Origin: Xanthobacter sp. NM-25
GTDB taxonomy: Bacteria; Pseudomonadota; Alphaproteobacteria; Rhizobiales; Xanthobacteraceae
Assembly: GCF_022138605.1 (NCBI RefSeq)
Contig: NZ_JACBFS010000001.1
Coordinates: 1-64,000 of the forward strand
Reading direction: 5' to 3'
DNA: 64,000 nucleotides
How positions within the stretch are numbered: position 1 is the first letter of the stretch; each line of letters begins with the position of its first letter. The position numbers and the translations under genes are program-made. Positions 9,323 to 17,922 of this stretch are shown piece by piece. Under the pieces are notes generated by a model. The model saw only the letters and a list, made by a program, of their open reading frames with translations. It had not been told where the DNA came from and searched no databases.

Positions 9323-9820
9323 GTGTCCAAGACCCTTGAGCGTGCATTTCTGCTGTATGGCCCGGAGCTGCGGGGCTATCTCAAGCAGAAGATGGGAAGC
9401 GCGCATGCCGCCGCTGACATCGCTCAAGACACCTTTGTGCGGATCGCCGAGATCCCCGCGTCCCGTGCCCCGCGCGACCTGCGGGCCTACCTCTTCCAGG
9501 TGGCGCGCAATCTCCTCATCGATCACGTGCGACAGGAAAACCGGCGACAGACCTTTCCCACTCCCTCCGAGGACTTCGCGCGGATTGCCGATGAGGCCCC
9601 CTCCGCAGAAGAAATGCTGCTGGCCCGCGAGCGGATCGCCCACCTGCGCGACGCCCTTGCCGAGCTGTCTCCACGCACCCGCGACATCTTCAGCCTCAAC
9701 CGCATCGAGGGGCTGAGCTATGCCCAGGTGGCCTCCAGGCTGGGCATCTCGGAAAGCTCCGTGCAGAAGCATCTGGCCCTTGCCCTGCGGCATCTCACGG
9801 CGCGGGTGGGGCCCCCGTGA
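9323..9820 (+). CDS. FecI-like ECF RNA polymerase sigma factor
   Basis: Sigma-70 family extracytoplasmic-function factor that would direct transcription of the siderophore receptor genes downstream. Of 165 aa, region 2 is LERAFLLYGPELRGYLKQKM through QDTFVRIAEI and LRAYLFQVARNLLIDHVR, and region 4 is LAELSPRTRDIFSLNRIEGLSYAQVASRLGISESSVQKHLALAL. I chose the GTG at 9323 (AGGCGAG upstream; start SKTLERAFLLYG as in family members). In-frame ATGs at 9290 and 9302 would add 11 or 7 residues. It precedes a FecR gene, the classical FecI-FecR-FecA surface-signalling order. Confidence 0.9.
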   Translation: MSKTLERAFLLYGPELRGYLKQKMGSAHAAADIAQDTFVRIAEIPASRAPRDLRAYLFQVARNLLIDHVRQENRRQTFPTPSEDFARIADEAPSAEEMLLARERIAHLRDALAELSPRTRDIFSLNRIEGLSYAQVASRLGISESSVQKHLALALRHLTARVGPP

Positions 9821-10000
9821 GGGGCCGTGCCTCTCGCTGCGCGGCTTGCCAAGGCTGGCACGGCCTCTTAGAGCAGCGGCACGCGACCGTGGGCGCGCGC
9901 ATTGTGCCATGGGCGCGTTATGCCAAGGGCGCCCCGCGCGGAACGCGGCCGAGGGGGCTCGACACCATGGGGACACTTTAGTCGATCGGGGTGGTAGAGC

Positions 10001-11011
10001 GTGGACGGGGATCGAAAACGCGGCCAGGACGTGGAGGCGGACGCCGCCGAGTGGGTGATCCGCAGCAACGAGCGGCCCCTCGACGAGGCCGAGCGCGCCG
10101 CGTTTGAAGCCTGGCTTCGGCGCGATCCGGCCCACCGCACCGCATTCGAGAATGCCCACGCCACCTGGATCGGCCTCGCGGTTCTCCGTCACGAAGCGGA
10201 GGCGGGCGCCTCATCCTCTCGCCATCTGGCCGAAACGCCGATGCCCGCGTCGCCTCCCCGCGTCTCCCCGCGCCTGCGGATGGCGGCGGCCCTGGCGGCC
10301 ACGCTGGCGCTGGTGCTCGGCGCGGGTGTGCTCTACCGGGTGGGCGATCCCTTCGTGGCGATGACCTCGGACTATCGCACCGCACCCGCCGAGGTCCGCA
10401 CCATCACCCTCGCCGATGGCAGCACCGTCGAGCTCGGCCCCGCAAGCGCAATCTCCATTCAATTCAGCGACGACGTGCGCCAGGTCACCCTGCTGGCCGG
10501 CGATGCCTTCTTCACCGCCACACCGCGCCAGGGCCCGGAGCTCCGACCGTTCGCCGTGCGGACTCAGGGCGGCGTCACCCGCGCGCTCGGCACACGGTTC
10601 GTGATCGAGAACATGGGGCCGGAAGTGCAGGTGACGGCGGTCGAACACCGGATCGAAGTCTCGGTGAGCGATGAGCGGCAGCGTGCCTCCAGCGTCGTCC
10701 TGTCGCCCGGCGAAACGGTGGCCTATGCGCCCGAAGGCCCGCTGGGGCCGGTCCGCCACACCGACGCGGCGGGCGCCGCCGCCTGGCGCCGGGGCCTATT
10801 GGTATTCGATGCCGTGCCCCTGCGCAGCGTGGTCACCAAGCTCAATCGCTATCGCCGGGGGCGCATCGTCATCATGTCCCCCGCTCTGGCCGAGCGTCGG
10901 GTGAGCGGTGTGTTCGCTGCCGATGACCTCAACGAGGTCGTGGAGACCATCGCCACCGAGCTCAATGCCCGAACCGTGGCGGCCCCCCCCTTCGTCACCC
11001 TGCTGTTCTAA
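10001..11011 (+). CDS. FecR-like inner-membrane anti-sigma/signal transducer
   Basis: Transmits the ligand-loaded state of the outer-membrane receptor to the sigma factor. The 336 aa show an N-terminal cytoplasmic DUF4880-type helical domain (ADAAEWVIRSNERPLDEAERAAFEAWL, HRTAFENAHATW), a single membrane span near residues 88-108 (MAAALAATLALVLGAGVLY), a periplasmic FecR domain (VRTITLADGSTVELGPAS to LGTRFVIE) and a C-terminal STN-like region. GTG start at 10001; no ATG fits. Gap of 180 bases after the sigma gene, so the two may not be strictly coupled. Confidence 0.88.
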   Translation: MDGDRKRGQDVEADAAEWVIRSNERPLDEAERAAFEAWLRRDPAHRTAFENAHATWIGLAVLRHEAEAGASSSRHLAETPMPASPPRVSPRLRMAAALAATLALVLGAGVLYRVGDPFVAMTSDYRTAPAEVRTITLADGSTVELGPASAISIQFSDDVRQVTLLAGDAFFTATPRQGPELRPFAVRTQGGVTRALGTRFVIENMGPEVQVTAVEHRIEVSVSDERQRASSVVLSPGETVAYAPEGPLGPVRHTDAAGAAAWRRGLLVFDAVPLRSVVTKLNRYRRGRIVIMSPALAERRVSGVFAADDLNEVVETIATELNARTVAAPPFVTLLF

Positions 11012-11156
11012 GCACGGCTGCGACGGCAAACCCCGCTGACCAAAAAAATGCGACGCGGCGTTACCGGATCCGCCGGCTCGCACGTCTTCTTCCGCGACAT
11101 GGCATGGCGGAGCGTGACAACGCCCGCCGCCACAGGGGACGAGGACGGGCAGAGTC

Positions 11157-13613
11157 ATGGCACGACGGCAGCATCATCGACGGCAGCACCGGGCGCTTTC
11201 GCCCGCCTTCCTGGTCACCGCGCTGGCCGTGCTCACCTGCCAGCCGCTCCAGGCACAGGAGGCGCGCGTTTCTGCCGGCGCCGCCAGCAATGCCCGCCTC
11301 GCCTTCAACATCCCGGCCCAGGATCTCAACCAGGCCGTTCTCGCCTTCGCCCAGCACGCCGGCGTGCGCGTGTTCTATGACACCGCCCGGCTCCGGGGGC
11401 TGCGCTCGGGCGCGGTGAGCGGCGAGCTGACCCGCGGCGAGGCGCTGTCCCGACTACTGGCTGGAACCGGTCTCGCCTATCGCTTCACCGGCGCCAGCTC
11501 GGTCACCATCCTCGCCCCCGACGCCACCGCGTCGGGCAGCGCGGAGGGCGCCATTCTCCTCGACACGCTGCAGGTGGAGAGCGACGGCACCATCGGCTTC
11601 GTCGCCACCCGCACCGACGTCGGCACCAAGACCAACACGCCGCTGATCGAGACGCCGCAGTCGGTCTCCGTGGTCACGCGCGACCAGGTGGAAACCCAGG
11701 GCGCGCAGAACGTGGTGGAAGCGCTGCGCTACACGCCGGGCGTAATCGCCGAGGTCCGGGGCTCCGCCACTCGCTATGACATGCCTTACATCCGCGGCTT
11801 CGGATCCCCGACCGACCCGATCCTGTTCCTGGACGGGCTGCGGCTGTCGCGCGGCTCAGGCTACGCCATTCCCCAGATCGATCCTTATCTGCTGGAGCGC
11901 ATCGAAGTTCTGAAGGGTCCGAGCTCCATGCTGTACGGGGCCAGCACGCCGGGCGGCTTCGTCAACATGGTGAGCAAGCGCCCCACCGAAGAGACCATTC
12001 GGGAGATCGTCGTCGGGATCGGCAGCTTCGACTACTACAAGACGGCGTTCGACCTGGGTGGCGCCGCCGACCCCGAAGGCAAGCTGCTCTATCGCCTCGC
12101 CGGCGTCGCCTATACGGGCAACACTCAGGTGGACTTCACCGAGGAGCAGCGGGTATCCATCGCGCCCTCCCTCGCGTGGCGCCCCAATGACGACACGACC
12201 CTTGTCGTGCTCGCCAACTATCAGCGTGATCCGGAAGGCGGCTATTACGGTGTTCTGCCCACCGTCGGCACCGTCAGCCCCAATCCGAACGGACAGATTC
12301 CGCGCAATTTCTTTGAAGGTGATCCGAACTTCTCCGAGTTCGACCGCGAGCAGGCCAGCATCGGCTACGAGTTTGCGCACCGCTTCAACGACACCTGGTC
12401 GTTCCAGCAGAACCTGCGCTACACCCATCTCGGCGTGAGCACCGAGAGCCTGTCCACCGCAAGCCTCGCCACCAACCTCTCGACCATCAACCGCTACGCC
12501 CTCGCCACCGACGAGACGCTCGACGGCCTCGCGCTCGACAACCGGCTGGAAGCGCAGTTCGCCACCGGGCCCATCGCCCACAAGATGATCTTCGGCCTCG
12601 ACTACCAGTATATGGATTGGAGCCAGGTTCAGAACTACGGCGCGGCGGCGTCCATCAATTATCTTCATCCGGTTTACGGTCTGGCGCGGCCAACAAACCT
12701 CTACACCCTGAGCGACCAGAACCAGACCATCAGCCAGACCGGCCTTTATGCGCAGGACCAGCTGCGACTGGGCAATTGGCTGCTCACCGCCGGCGGCCGC
12801 TACGACTGGGTCGACATCTCCACCACCAGCCATCTCACCGGCACGGTGACGGACCAGAACGACAGCGCCTTCAGTGGTCGGGTCGGGCTGACCTATCTAT
12901 GGGAGAATGGGGTGGCGCCCTATGCCACCTTCTCCACCTCGTTTCTGCCCGTTGCCGGCACCAGCAGCACCGGCGAAGCGTTCCAGCCGACCACGGGTGA
13001 GCAATATGAGCTGGGCATCAAGTATCAGCCGGCCGGCTACAATGCCATGTTCACCGCCGCGGTGTTCGAGATCACCCAGCAGAACGTCACCACTTATGCC
13101 TCGCCGACCCTGCGCTACCAGACCGGCGAGGTGCGCTCCCGCGGCTTGGAGCTGGAGGCCAAGGCCTCCCTTTCCGAAGAGCTCAACGTCGTCGCCTCGC
13201 TGACCCTGCTCGACGCCACCATCACCCGCTCGCTGTCCGCGGACCTGGGGCAAAGCCCGGTCGCGGTGCCCGATGTCATGGCCTCCCTCTGGGCCGACTA
13301 CACCTTGCGCGACGGGCCGCTCCAGGGGTTCGGCATCGGCGGCGGCGTGCGCTATGTCGGCTCGTCGGTGGGCGGCTATGTGCCGGCGGTCACCAATCCC
13401 AGCGCGGTGCCGTTCGAGGTGCCGGCCTACACGCTGGTGGACGCCATGATGAAATATGATCTGAAAGGCCTCAGCCCGCGCTTCACCGGCGCCGAATTGC
13501 AGGTGAACGCCAGCAACATCTTCGACGCCACCTATTACACCTGCCAAGCCTATAATTTCTGCAATTATGGCAAGGCGCGCACCGTGCTGGCAACGCTGCG
13601 TTACCGCTGGTGA
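11157..13613 (+). CDS. TonB-dependent siderophore receptor with STN signalling domain
   Basis: Outer-membrane gated channel for a ferric siderophore (818 aa). Order: signal peptide ending near residue 33 (TCQPLQAQ), STN domain about 48-100 (FNIPAQDLNQAVLAFAQHAGV ... LAGTGLAYRF), which contacts FecR, a TonB-box region near 130, a plug about 150-260 (TPQSVSVVTRDQVETQ, LRYTPGVIAEVRG, YGASTPGGFVNMVSKRP), then a 22-strand barrel closing with the outer-membrane signature ATLRYRW at the C-terminus. The STN domain and the upstream FecI/FecR pair indicate self-induced transcription. The siderophore cannot be named; plug wording resembles hydroxamate-type (FhuE/FpvA-like) receptors. Confidence 0.92.
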   Translation: MARRQHHRRQHRALSPAFLVTALAVLTCQPLQAQEARVSAGAASNARLAFNIPAQDLNQAVLAFAQHAGVRVFYDTARLRGLRSGAVSGELTRGEALSRLLAGTGLAYRFTGASSVTILAPDATASGSAEGAILLDTLQVESDGTIGFVATRTDVGTKTNTPLIETPQSVSVVTRDQVETQGAQNVVEALRYTPGVIAEVRGSATRYDMPYIRGFGSPTDPILFLDGLRLSRGSGYAIPQIDPYLLERIEVLKGPSSMLYGASTPGGFVNMVSKRPTEETIREIVVGIGSFDYYKTAFDLGGAADPEGKLLYRLAGVAYTGNTQVDFTEEQRVSIAPSLAWRPNDDTTLVVLANYQRDPEGGYYGVLPTVGTVSPNPNGQIPRNFFEGDPNFSEFDREQASIGYEFAHRFNDTWSFQQNLRYTHLGVSTESLSTASLATNLSTINRYALATDETLDGLALDNRLEAQFATGPIAHKMIFGLDYQYMDWSQVQNYGAAASINYLHPVYGLARPTNLYTLSDQNQTISQTGLYAQDQLRLGNWLLTAGGRYDWVDISTTSHLTGTVTDQNDSAFSGRVGLTYLWENGVAPYATFSTSFLPVAGTSSTGEAFQPTTGEQYELGIKYQPAGYNAMFTAAVFEITQQNVTTYASPTLRYQTGEVRSRGLELEAKASLSEELNVVASLTLLDATITRSLSADLGQSPVAVPDVMASLWADYTLRDGPLQGFGIGGGVRYVGSSVGGYVPAVTNPSAVPFEVPAYTLVDAMMKYDLKGLSPRFTGAELQVNASNIFDATYYTCQAYNFCNYGKARTVLATLRYRW

Positions 13614-14878
13614 CGGGCCCGCGCGTGACCGGTCAGGCAAGCCCGCCGACGAACCTCGCGCCGCCCGTCCACGGACGGCGCGAGGCGGCGCGCATCCTCA
13701 TCGCGGCCTGCGGCCTCTACCTCAGTTACGGCATGATGGCGGGCCTCGCCCAGGGGGGGCTGCCCCCGGTGCTGCGGGCGGCCGGTTTCGGCATCGCCGC
13801 CAGCGCCTGGATCCTCGCGCTCTACCTGCCGTTCGGCCTCGCCTTCCTGTGGGCGCCGGCGCTCGACCGCTGGTCCCTGCCCTGGCTGTCGCCACGGGTG
13901 GGATGGATCGTCGCCATGCAGGGGCTGGTGGTCATGGGCCTCCTCGCCATCGGGCTTGGCGCCACCCTGCCGGCGCCGGTGCTGCTGGCCCTGGCGGTGG
14001 GTATCTCGGTGGCCGCCGCCACCATGGATGTCAGCCTCGATGCCCTCACGGTGGAGGTGGTACCGGCCGGCCTGAGGCCCGCCGCCGCCGCCACCAAGCT
14101 CGCCAGCCTCGCGCTCGGTGCCATCCTTGGCGGGGGGGTATTCATCGGCCTGTTCGCGCACATCGGCTGGCTCGGCACCTTCTCGGCCCTCGCCGGCGTC
14201 GCAGCGCTGGTGACGCTGCCGAGCGTGCTGCTGCCAGCCATCGACCGCAAGGTGGACCGCGCCGGCCGCGCGGCGCCGAGCCTTTTCGCCCTGTTCCACC
14301 GCCCCGGCATGGTCCGGCGACTGCTGACCCTGTGCGCCATCTCCAGCGCCACCTTCGCCTTCACCGGGCTGAACCGCATCATGCTGGTGGACTTGGGGGT
14401 GCCGCTGGAGCGGATCGGCTGGACCGTGGGTGTGCTGGCCCCCATCGGCATGCTGGCCGCATCCGCGATGGCGGCGGCGCTCATGCGCCGATGGGGCGGC
14501 GGCGCGGCGGTGATCGCCTTCACCGCCCTTTGCCTTCTGGCCGCGGTCGCCCTGCTGGCCGGATTCGTGCTGCAACACGAAGGCATCGCCATCACCGGCG
14601 CGGTGCTGGCGGGAACCGGCGGCAGTGGCATCTTCGTGGTGTTCGCGGCGCTGTTGCTGGGATGGGCGGCCGGCCCGCAGCCAGCGACGGACTACACCAC
14701 CCTGTTCGGCATCGCCCGCCTCGTCAGCACCCTCGCGGCCATCGTGGCGGGCCAAGCCGTCGCCGTCATGGGCTGGACCGCCTTCTACATCGTCATGCCA
14801 CTTCTTCTGCTGGGGGTGGTGCTGGCGGCGCGCGCCGGTCGCGACGACCGGCTGCTGCGCGATCCCCCCTCTCCCTGA
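13610..14878 (+). CDS. MFS transporter, RhtX/FptX-like siderophore permease candidate
   Basis: Twelve-TM major facilitator protein (422 aa). GTG at 13610 overlaps the receptor stop codon, so the two are translationally coupled. Hydrophobic segments run from LIAACGLYLSYGMMAGLAQGG to FYIVMPLLLLGVVLAA; the AmpG/RhtX style is seen in the motif LDALTVEVVPAGLRPAAAATKLASLALGAILGG after TM5. RhtX and FptX are single-subunit inner-membrane importers of whole siderophores, encoded beside their TonB receptors. Position and length fit that role; export of a siderophore is the alternative. Confidence 0.75.
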   Translation: MTGPRVTGQASPPTNLAPPVHGRREAARILIAACGLYLSYGMMAGLAQGGLPPVLRAAGFGIAASAWILALYLPFGLAFLWAPALDRWSLPWLSPRVGWIVAMQGLVVMGLLAIGLGATLPAPVLLALAVGISVAAATMDVSLDALTVEVVPAGLRPAAAATKLASLALGAILGGGVFIGLFAHIGWLGTFSALAGVAALVTLPSVLLPAIDRKVDRAGRAAPSLFALFHRPGMVRRLLTLCAISSATFAFTGLNRIMLVDLGVPLERIGWTVGVLAPIGMLAASAMAAALMRRWGGGAAVIAFTALCLLAAVALLAGFVLQHEGIAITGAVLAGTGGSGIFVVFAALLLGWAAGPQPATDYTTLFGIARLVSTLAAIVAGQAVAVMGWTAFYIVMPLLLLGVVLAARAGRDDRLLRDPPSP

Positions 14879-14892
14879 CGAGGCCAACGATC

Positions 14893-14920
14893 ATGACCGA
14901 CGCTGCCCTGGCGCCCTCCG
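14893..14920 (+). pseudogene. 5' fragment of a host gene interrupted by the prophage (codons 1-9)
   Basis: ATG at 14893, 14 bases after the transporter stop, starts the peptide MTDAALAPS; the tenth codon is split by the prophage left end at 14921. With the prophage inserted, translation runs only one codon further (V) to TGA at 14923-14925. The remainder of the gene is at 55516-55930 in the correct phase. As the fourth or fifth gene of the siderophore operon, it was presumably co-transcribed with the receptor and the MFS gene. Confidence 0.9.
14916..14920. repeat. Left copy of 5-bp target-site duplication CTCCG
   Basis: CTCCG immediately before the prophage left end is repeated immediately after the right end (55516-55520). 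A 5-bp duplication is the hallmark of MuA-type transposition. Confidence 0.95.
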
Positions 14921-14947
14921 TGTGAACCGCAAGATAGGATGGCAGAG
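14921..14947 (+). repeat. Prophage left terminus, MuA-binding site L1
   Basis: TGTGAACCGCAAGATAGGAT and the following GGCAGAG match the inverted right-end site at 19 of 27 positions. A weaker second copy with the core CGCAA..T....T.GCAG is seen at about 15075-15092 (CGCAATGTCTCTTAGCAG) and may be L2. Confidence 0.8.
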
Positions 14948-15428
14948 CCGGAGTAAGTCGGATTACGGCGGGGATAGCCGGATAAGGCATTGAAACTCGC
15001 GAACATTCGAGAGTGCCCGGCAGAAGTCTCCCGAGATTGCTGATTTGGCAGTGATCGACCTCGTTCGCAGCGCTGCGCAATGTCTCTTAGCAGTCGCCCT
15101 TAACGATGCGAGCGAGATCGGTTTGACGCTCGCAGAGCGCGAATGGTGTCATCCCCGGTTACCTTAAAGGGGTGAGACTTGCTGACATCCAACGCCTGGG
15201 CGGCGCCGTTGGGGCCGGCTTTTGAAGCCGATGAGCCATGGATTTGCGCGCACGGCGGCGCGCCACCGGGCTGAACGCACTTCGACGCATCATTGATCTC
15301 GCTGGCGCTGGTTGCAGCACTGGCGGGCGTTTGCGCGCCAGTGCGTCGTCATCCCAATACCCAGAAGAGCGCCAGGGCGCCGGCCGCCTCGCGGAGCGGG
15401 AGCGGCAACAGGAGGAGCTTGACCAGGA
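14948..15428. other. Left-end noncoding region of the prophage
   Basis: No supported gene. It carries the possible second transposase site near 15075. A short leftward open frame just beyond the repressor stop (about 15350-15430, reading LILVKLLLLPLPLREAAG) is hydrophobic and could be the tail of a small membrane peptide, but no ordinary start codon was found. Confidence 0.45.
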
Positions 15429-15935
15429 TCAGGCCGAGGATTTGCTCTTGGCCGGATTGGCGGCCGCAGCACGCAGCACCGCGCGCTCTTGCTCGATCAA
15501 GAGCTTAACGGCTCCGAGGCGCTCGGCAGCGTCCGCACTGATCCGGTATGCCTCGCCATAGAGGCGCCCGGACACCTGCACCAGCTCTCGCGCGGAGGGC
15601 CGCGCACCTTCCTGCCGATAGAGGATCTCCACCAGCTCCCCCACTTGCCCCATGAACTCGGTGTCGATGGTAGCCGGTGTCGCCGCCACGGTGGGCTCCA
15701 CCGGCTCTTCAAATGCAGCAGGCTCCCGACCCGTGATGAGCCAATCGAGTGAGGCGCCAGTCAGGCCGGAAACTGCCAGAAGGAATGAAATTTTCGGCTC
15801 GTGGGTCCCGTCCAAGTAGTTCCCGACCGTGCGCCGAGCCGTACCAGTGGCGTCTGCCAGCGCACCGATGCCCCCGAATCGTTTCGCGACGATTCGCAAG
15901 CGCTCGCCAATCTTTGCCTCTGCATCCATGCTCAT
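15429..15935 (-). CDS. Phage repressor, HTH/XRE-type (CI-like)
   Basis: Likely lysogeny repressor, in the position of Mu c: leftward, between the left end and ner. The 168 aa start with a lambda-repressor-like helix-turn-helix: IGERLRIVAKRFGGIGALADATGTARRTVGNYLDGTHEPKISFLLAV. It is followed by LTGASLDWLITG, typical of phage-type XRE regulators, and a C-terminal helical region probably for oligomerisation. No LexA-like protease dyad is seen. ATG at 15935 or 15929 (the longer open frame, starting at 16040, runs across the operator region and is unlikely). An operator-like sequence overlaps its own start region, suggesting autoregulation. Confidence 0.8.
   Translation of the reverse strand: MSMDAEAKIGERLRIVAKRFGGIGALADATGTARRTVGNYLDGTHEPKISFLLAVSGLTGASLDWLITGREPAAFEEPVEPTVAATPATIDTEFMGQVGELVEILYRQEGARPSARELVQVSGRLYGEAYRISADAAERLGAVKLLIEQERAVLRAAAANPAKSKSSA
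15922..15932. promoter_or_regulatory. Operator-like half-site at the repressor start
   Basis: GCATCCATGCT here is identical to 11 bases of the right half of the 26-bp palindrome at 15961-15986. It covers the start codons of the repressor gene. Confidence 0.45.
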
Positions 15936-15960
15936 TTGGGTAGCCTGGATGAGATCGCAA

Positions 15961-15986
15961 TCAGCATGGATGCGCATCCATGCTGA
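15961..15986. promoter_or_regulatory. Perfect 26-bp palindrome, probable immunity operator
   Basis: TCAGCATGGATGC at 15961-15973 is followed by its exact reverse complement at 15974-15986. It lies between the divergent repressor and ner genes. Part of it recurs at 15922-15932 and 16048-16058, making three related sites, as expected for a phage operator set. Confidence 0.75.
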
Positions 15987-16047
15987 AAAATGCCAATTAC
16001 AATCAGTGACATGCGCCGAAAGTTGCACACATCTGCGCAACGGCAGG

Positions 16048-16058
16048 ATGGATGCGCA
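16048..16058. promoter_or_regulatory. Operator-like repeat ATGGATGCGCA
   Basis: Eleven bases identical to 15966-15976 in the palindrome, same orientation, 82 bases further toward ner. Candidate operator for the rightward early promoter. Confidence 0.5.
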
Positions 16059-16146
16059 AAATGCAGCTTGTCTGATGTGCAGATTTCAGCCATCTTCACC
16101 ACCAGCAGCACGAATATTCGCTCGATAGTTGGCGAGCGAAGCCCCG

Positions 16147-16171
16147 AAAAAACCGGCCTGGCAGGGCCGGT
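16147..16171 (-). terminator. Minus-strand terminator-like hairpin upstream of ner
   Basis: ACCGGCC (16152-16158) pairs with GGCCGGT (16165-16171) around a 6-base loop. On the minus strand the stem is followed by TTTTTT (complement of 16147-16152). It would stop leftward transcripts before they enter the immunity region; it also lies in the ner leader. Confidence 0.6.
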
Positions 16172-16188
16172 CCTCAGGAGGGTTGAGG

Positions 16189-16494
16189 ATGACCAAGACG
16201 GCGCCCGTCCGGTGGGACAGGCACTCGATCAAGGCCGAGGTACATCGGCGCGGGGCGACCCTGCGGGCGATCTCCGTCGCGGCCGGGCTGGAGCCTGGCG
16301 CCTGCAGCGCCGCGCTCCGGTACCGGAATATTCGCGGAGAACGCGCGCTGGCCAAATTTCTCGGCGTTGCCCCCGAGCGGATCTGGCCGGACCGCTATGC
16401 GCACCCGACACCCTGGGCCAAAACTAGCCTGAACAAGATTTGTGGCACCAGCCAAAACGACACCCCCTCCACTGACAGCGGAGTGGCCGCATGA
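16189..16494 (+). CDS. ner: Ner-like (Nlp family) DNA-binding regulator
   Basis: Negative regulator of early transcription in transposable phages. The 101 aa contain the whole Ner domain: VRWDRHSIKAEVHRRGATLRAIS, AAGLEPGACSAALRY (recognition helix), GERALAKFLGVAPERIWPDRY. The last motif, ending IWPxRY, is diagnostic of Ner/Nlp proteins. ATG at 16189 preceded by AGGAGG at 16177-16182. First gene of the rightward early operon; the C-terminal 25 residues after the domain are low-complexity. Confidence 0.88.
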   Translation: MTKTAPVRWDRHSIKAEVHRRGATLRAISVAAGLEPGACSAALRYRNIRGERALAKFLGVAPERIWPDRYAHPTPWAKTSLNKICGTSQNDTPSTDSGVAA

Positions 16495-16667
16495 CCACGC
16501 GCCTGTCAGCCCGCCGGAATGCCGCGGACAACCGCCACCCCATCCATCTGGCCGCGCACAGGCTCGCCGAGATCCGCGCGCGCTCGCTGCAGACGCTCCT
16601 CGTGGTCGCCGCGACGCTGTTCGCCGCGACGCTCTTCTGCATCGTCGTGCTGGTGGCCCGCCGATGA
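16491..16667 (+). CDS. Small single-TM phage protein (58 aa)
   Basis: Unknown function. ATG overlaps the ner stop, and its own stop overlaps the next ATG. A basic N-terminal half (RLSARRNAADNRHP) is followed by one membrane span (TLLVVAATLFAATLFCIVVLV), ending in RR, so N-in topology with a short C-terminal tail is likely. Tight overlap with its neighbours on both sides supports expression. Confidence 0.6.
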   Translation: MTTRLSARRNAADNRHPIHLAAHRLAEIRARSLQTLLVVAATLFAATLFCIVVLVARR

Positions 16668-16798
16668 GCTGGACCTCGCTCATCATCGCATACGCCGCCT
16701 TCGTACTCGGCCGCAATGGGGTCCCGCTGCTCCCGGCTGGGCTCGCCCTTGTCGTCCTCCTTGTCCTCCTCCTTTCCGTCTCCGGAGCAAACGCATGA
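16664..16798 (+). CDS. Small hydrophobic phage protein (44 aa)
   Basis: Unknown function. Two membrane-prone segments (LIIAYAAFVLG and LPAGLALVVLLVLLLSVS) with a short connecting loop. Start and stop overlap both neighbours by 4 bases. With the preceding single-TM protein it forms a pair of tiny membrane proteins in the early operon; a superinfection-exclusion role would fit but is unproven. Confidence 0.55.
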   Translation: MSWTSLIIAYAAFVLGRNGVPLLPAGLALVVLLVLLLSVSGANA

Positions 16799-17775
16799 GC
16801 GCACAGATGGAATATCTGATCTGCCACACAGCCAAGGGCACCCCGGAAGGCGTGGTCTATTTCACCGGCACGCTGCAGATGACGTCGGTCGAGGGGCCGG
16901 CCGGCCTGATCCGGGTGGCGATGACAGATCCCGGCTATTTCCGGGCGGATGCCTGGGTCGGCGAGGAGTTCCTCGCCGAAGTGCTCGCGGATGCCCTGAC
17001 GCGCCAGAGCCCCGCCGCCGGCCTGCCGCATGCTCCGGTGTGGCGCGCGCTGCCGGCCGAGATCCATCTGCGGCCGCAGCCGGCGGAGCGGGTCGACCTC
17101 TCCAATTATTGCTATGGCGTCGCCGGCTCGGCGGTGCCGCAGGTCTATCACGTTCGCGGCGTCGAGATGGACCGGTGGCTGGCGGATTGGGGGGAGGTTC
17201 AAGCCGCGTTCGCGGCGGCCGGTCACAGCGCCTCCATCACCCCCATCACGCTGCCGGCCAGCGCCGAAGATTTCGTCGAGATCCTCGGGGTGATCACGAA
17301 GGCCGGCCACGATCGCTGCATGCGCCTGCAGGCGGCGATGCAGTGGCTGCTCGACAGCATGCACGATGCCGGCGAAACCCACGACCCGCAGACCAGGGCC
17401 ATCTATGACAGCGTCGAGGATGCCGCGGCTGCGCTGGTCGAGGCTGGCGGCCACCTGAACTGGTACAGCCCGGCCGATGCGCGGGGCTATCGGCTGCGGG
17501 AGGCCGCCGAGGGGCTGGCCAAAGCCGCGACGCCTGGCGCCACCTCGTCGGTCGCCAACATGGGCGAGTGTATGTCGGCCAAGACCGGTGGTGTGTCCAC
17601 CAAGGCGCCGAAGGAGCCCACGGGCGGCCCTTATCTCTGGGATGAGGGCGAGGTGGTGCGGGCGCTGGCGTCAGAGGGCGAGAGATCCAGTGCCAGTCGC
17701 CTTGGTAAGGCGGTCGTCGACCGCATCCGCCTAGAGGTCTGCGGCCTCAGCTCTTGCCCCCACGGGGGTCAGTGA
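16795..17775 (+). CDS. Hypothetical early phage protein (326 aa)
   Basis: I do not recognise the family. ATG at 16795 overlaps the preceding stop. The protein is soluble and acidic, with no obvious enzymatic motif; residues 1-140 look like a compact alpha/beta domain (EYLICHTAKGTPEGVVYFTG, YFRADAWVGEEFLAEVLADAL), the middle is helical (HDRCMRLQAAMQWLLDSMHDAGE) and the end is Gly/Ser-rich. Position between ner and the transposase module is where transposable phages keep host-takeover genes. Confidence 0.65.
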   Translation: MSAQMEYLICHTAKGTPEGVVYFTGTLQMTSVEGPAGLIRVAMTDPGYFRADAWVGEEFLAEVLADALTRQSPAAGLPHAPVWRALPAEIHLRPQPAERVDLSNYCYGVAGSAVPQVYHVRGVEMDRWLADWGEVQAAFAAAGHSASITPITLPASAEDFVEILGVITKAGHDRCMRLQAAMQWLLDSMHDAGETHDPQTRAIYDSVEDAAAALVEAGGHLNWYSPADARGYRLREAAEGLAKAATPGATSSVANMGECMSAKTGGVSTKAPKEPTGGPYLWDEGEVVRALASEGERSSASRLGKAVVDRIRLEVCGLSSCPHGGQ

Positions 17776-17922
17776 TGGTGTGGAATACACCGTTCACGGT
17801 GCCGCCCGCTGATACCAGGATCGCGTCCACAAACTCGGATCGCTCCTGGAACATTGGCAGCGCGCGCCTCTCCCTGATTAAGCCGGGCCCCGCGCGCCCG
17901 CTCACTTCCGGGGGAGGGCGAG

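Noticed and set aside
13601..14887. Long minus-strand open frame (428 codons) opposite the MFS gene.
   Set aside because: Its translation is Gly/His/Gln/Arg-rich low complexity, the standard antisense shadow of GC-rich DNA; the plus strand has a clear 12-TM transporter.
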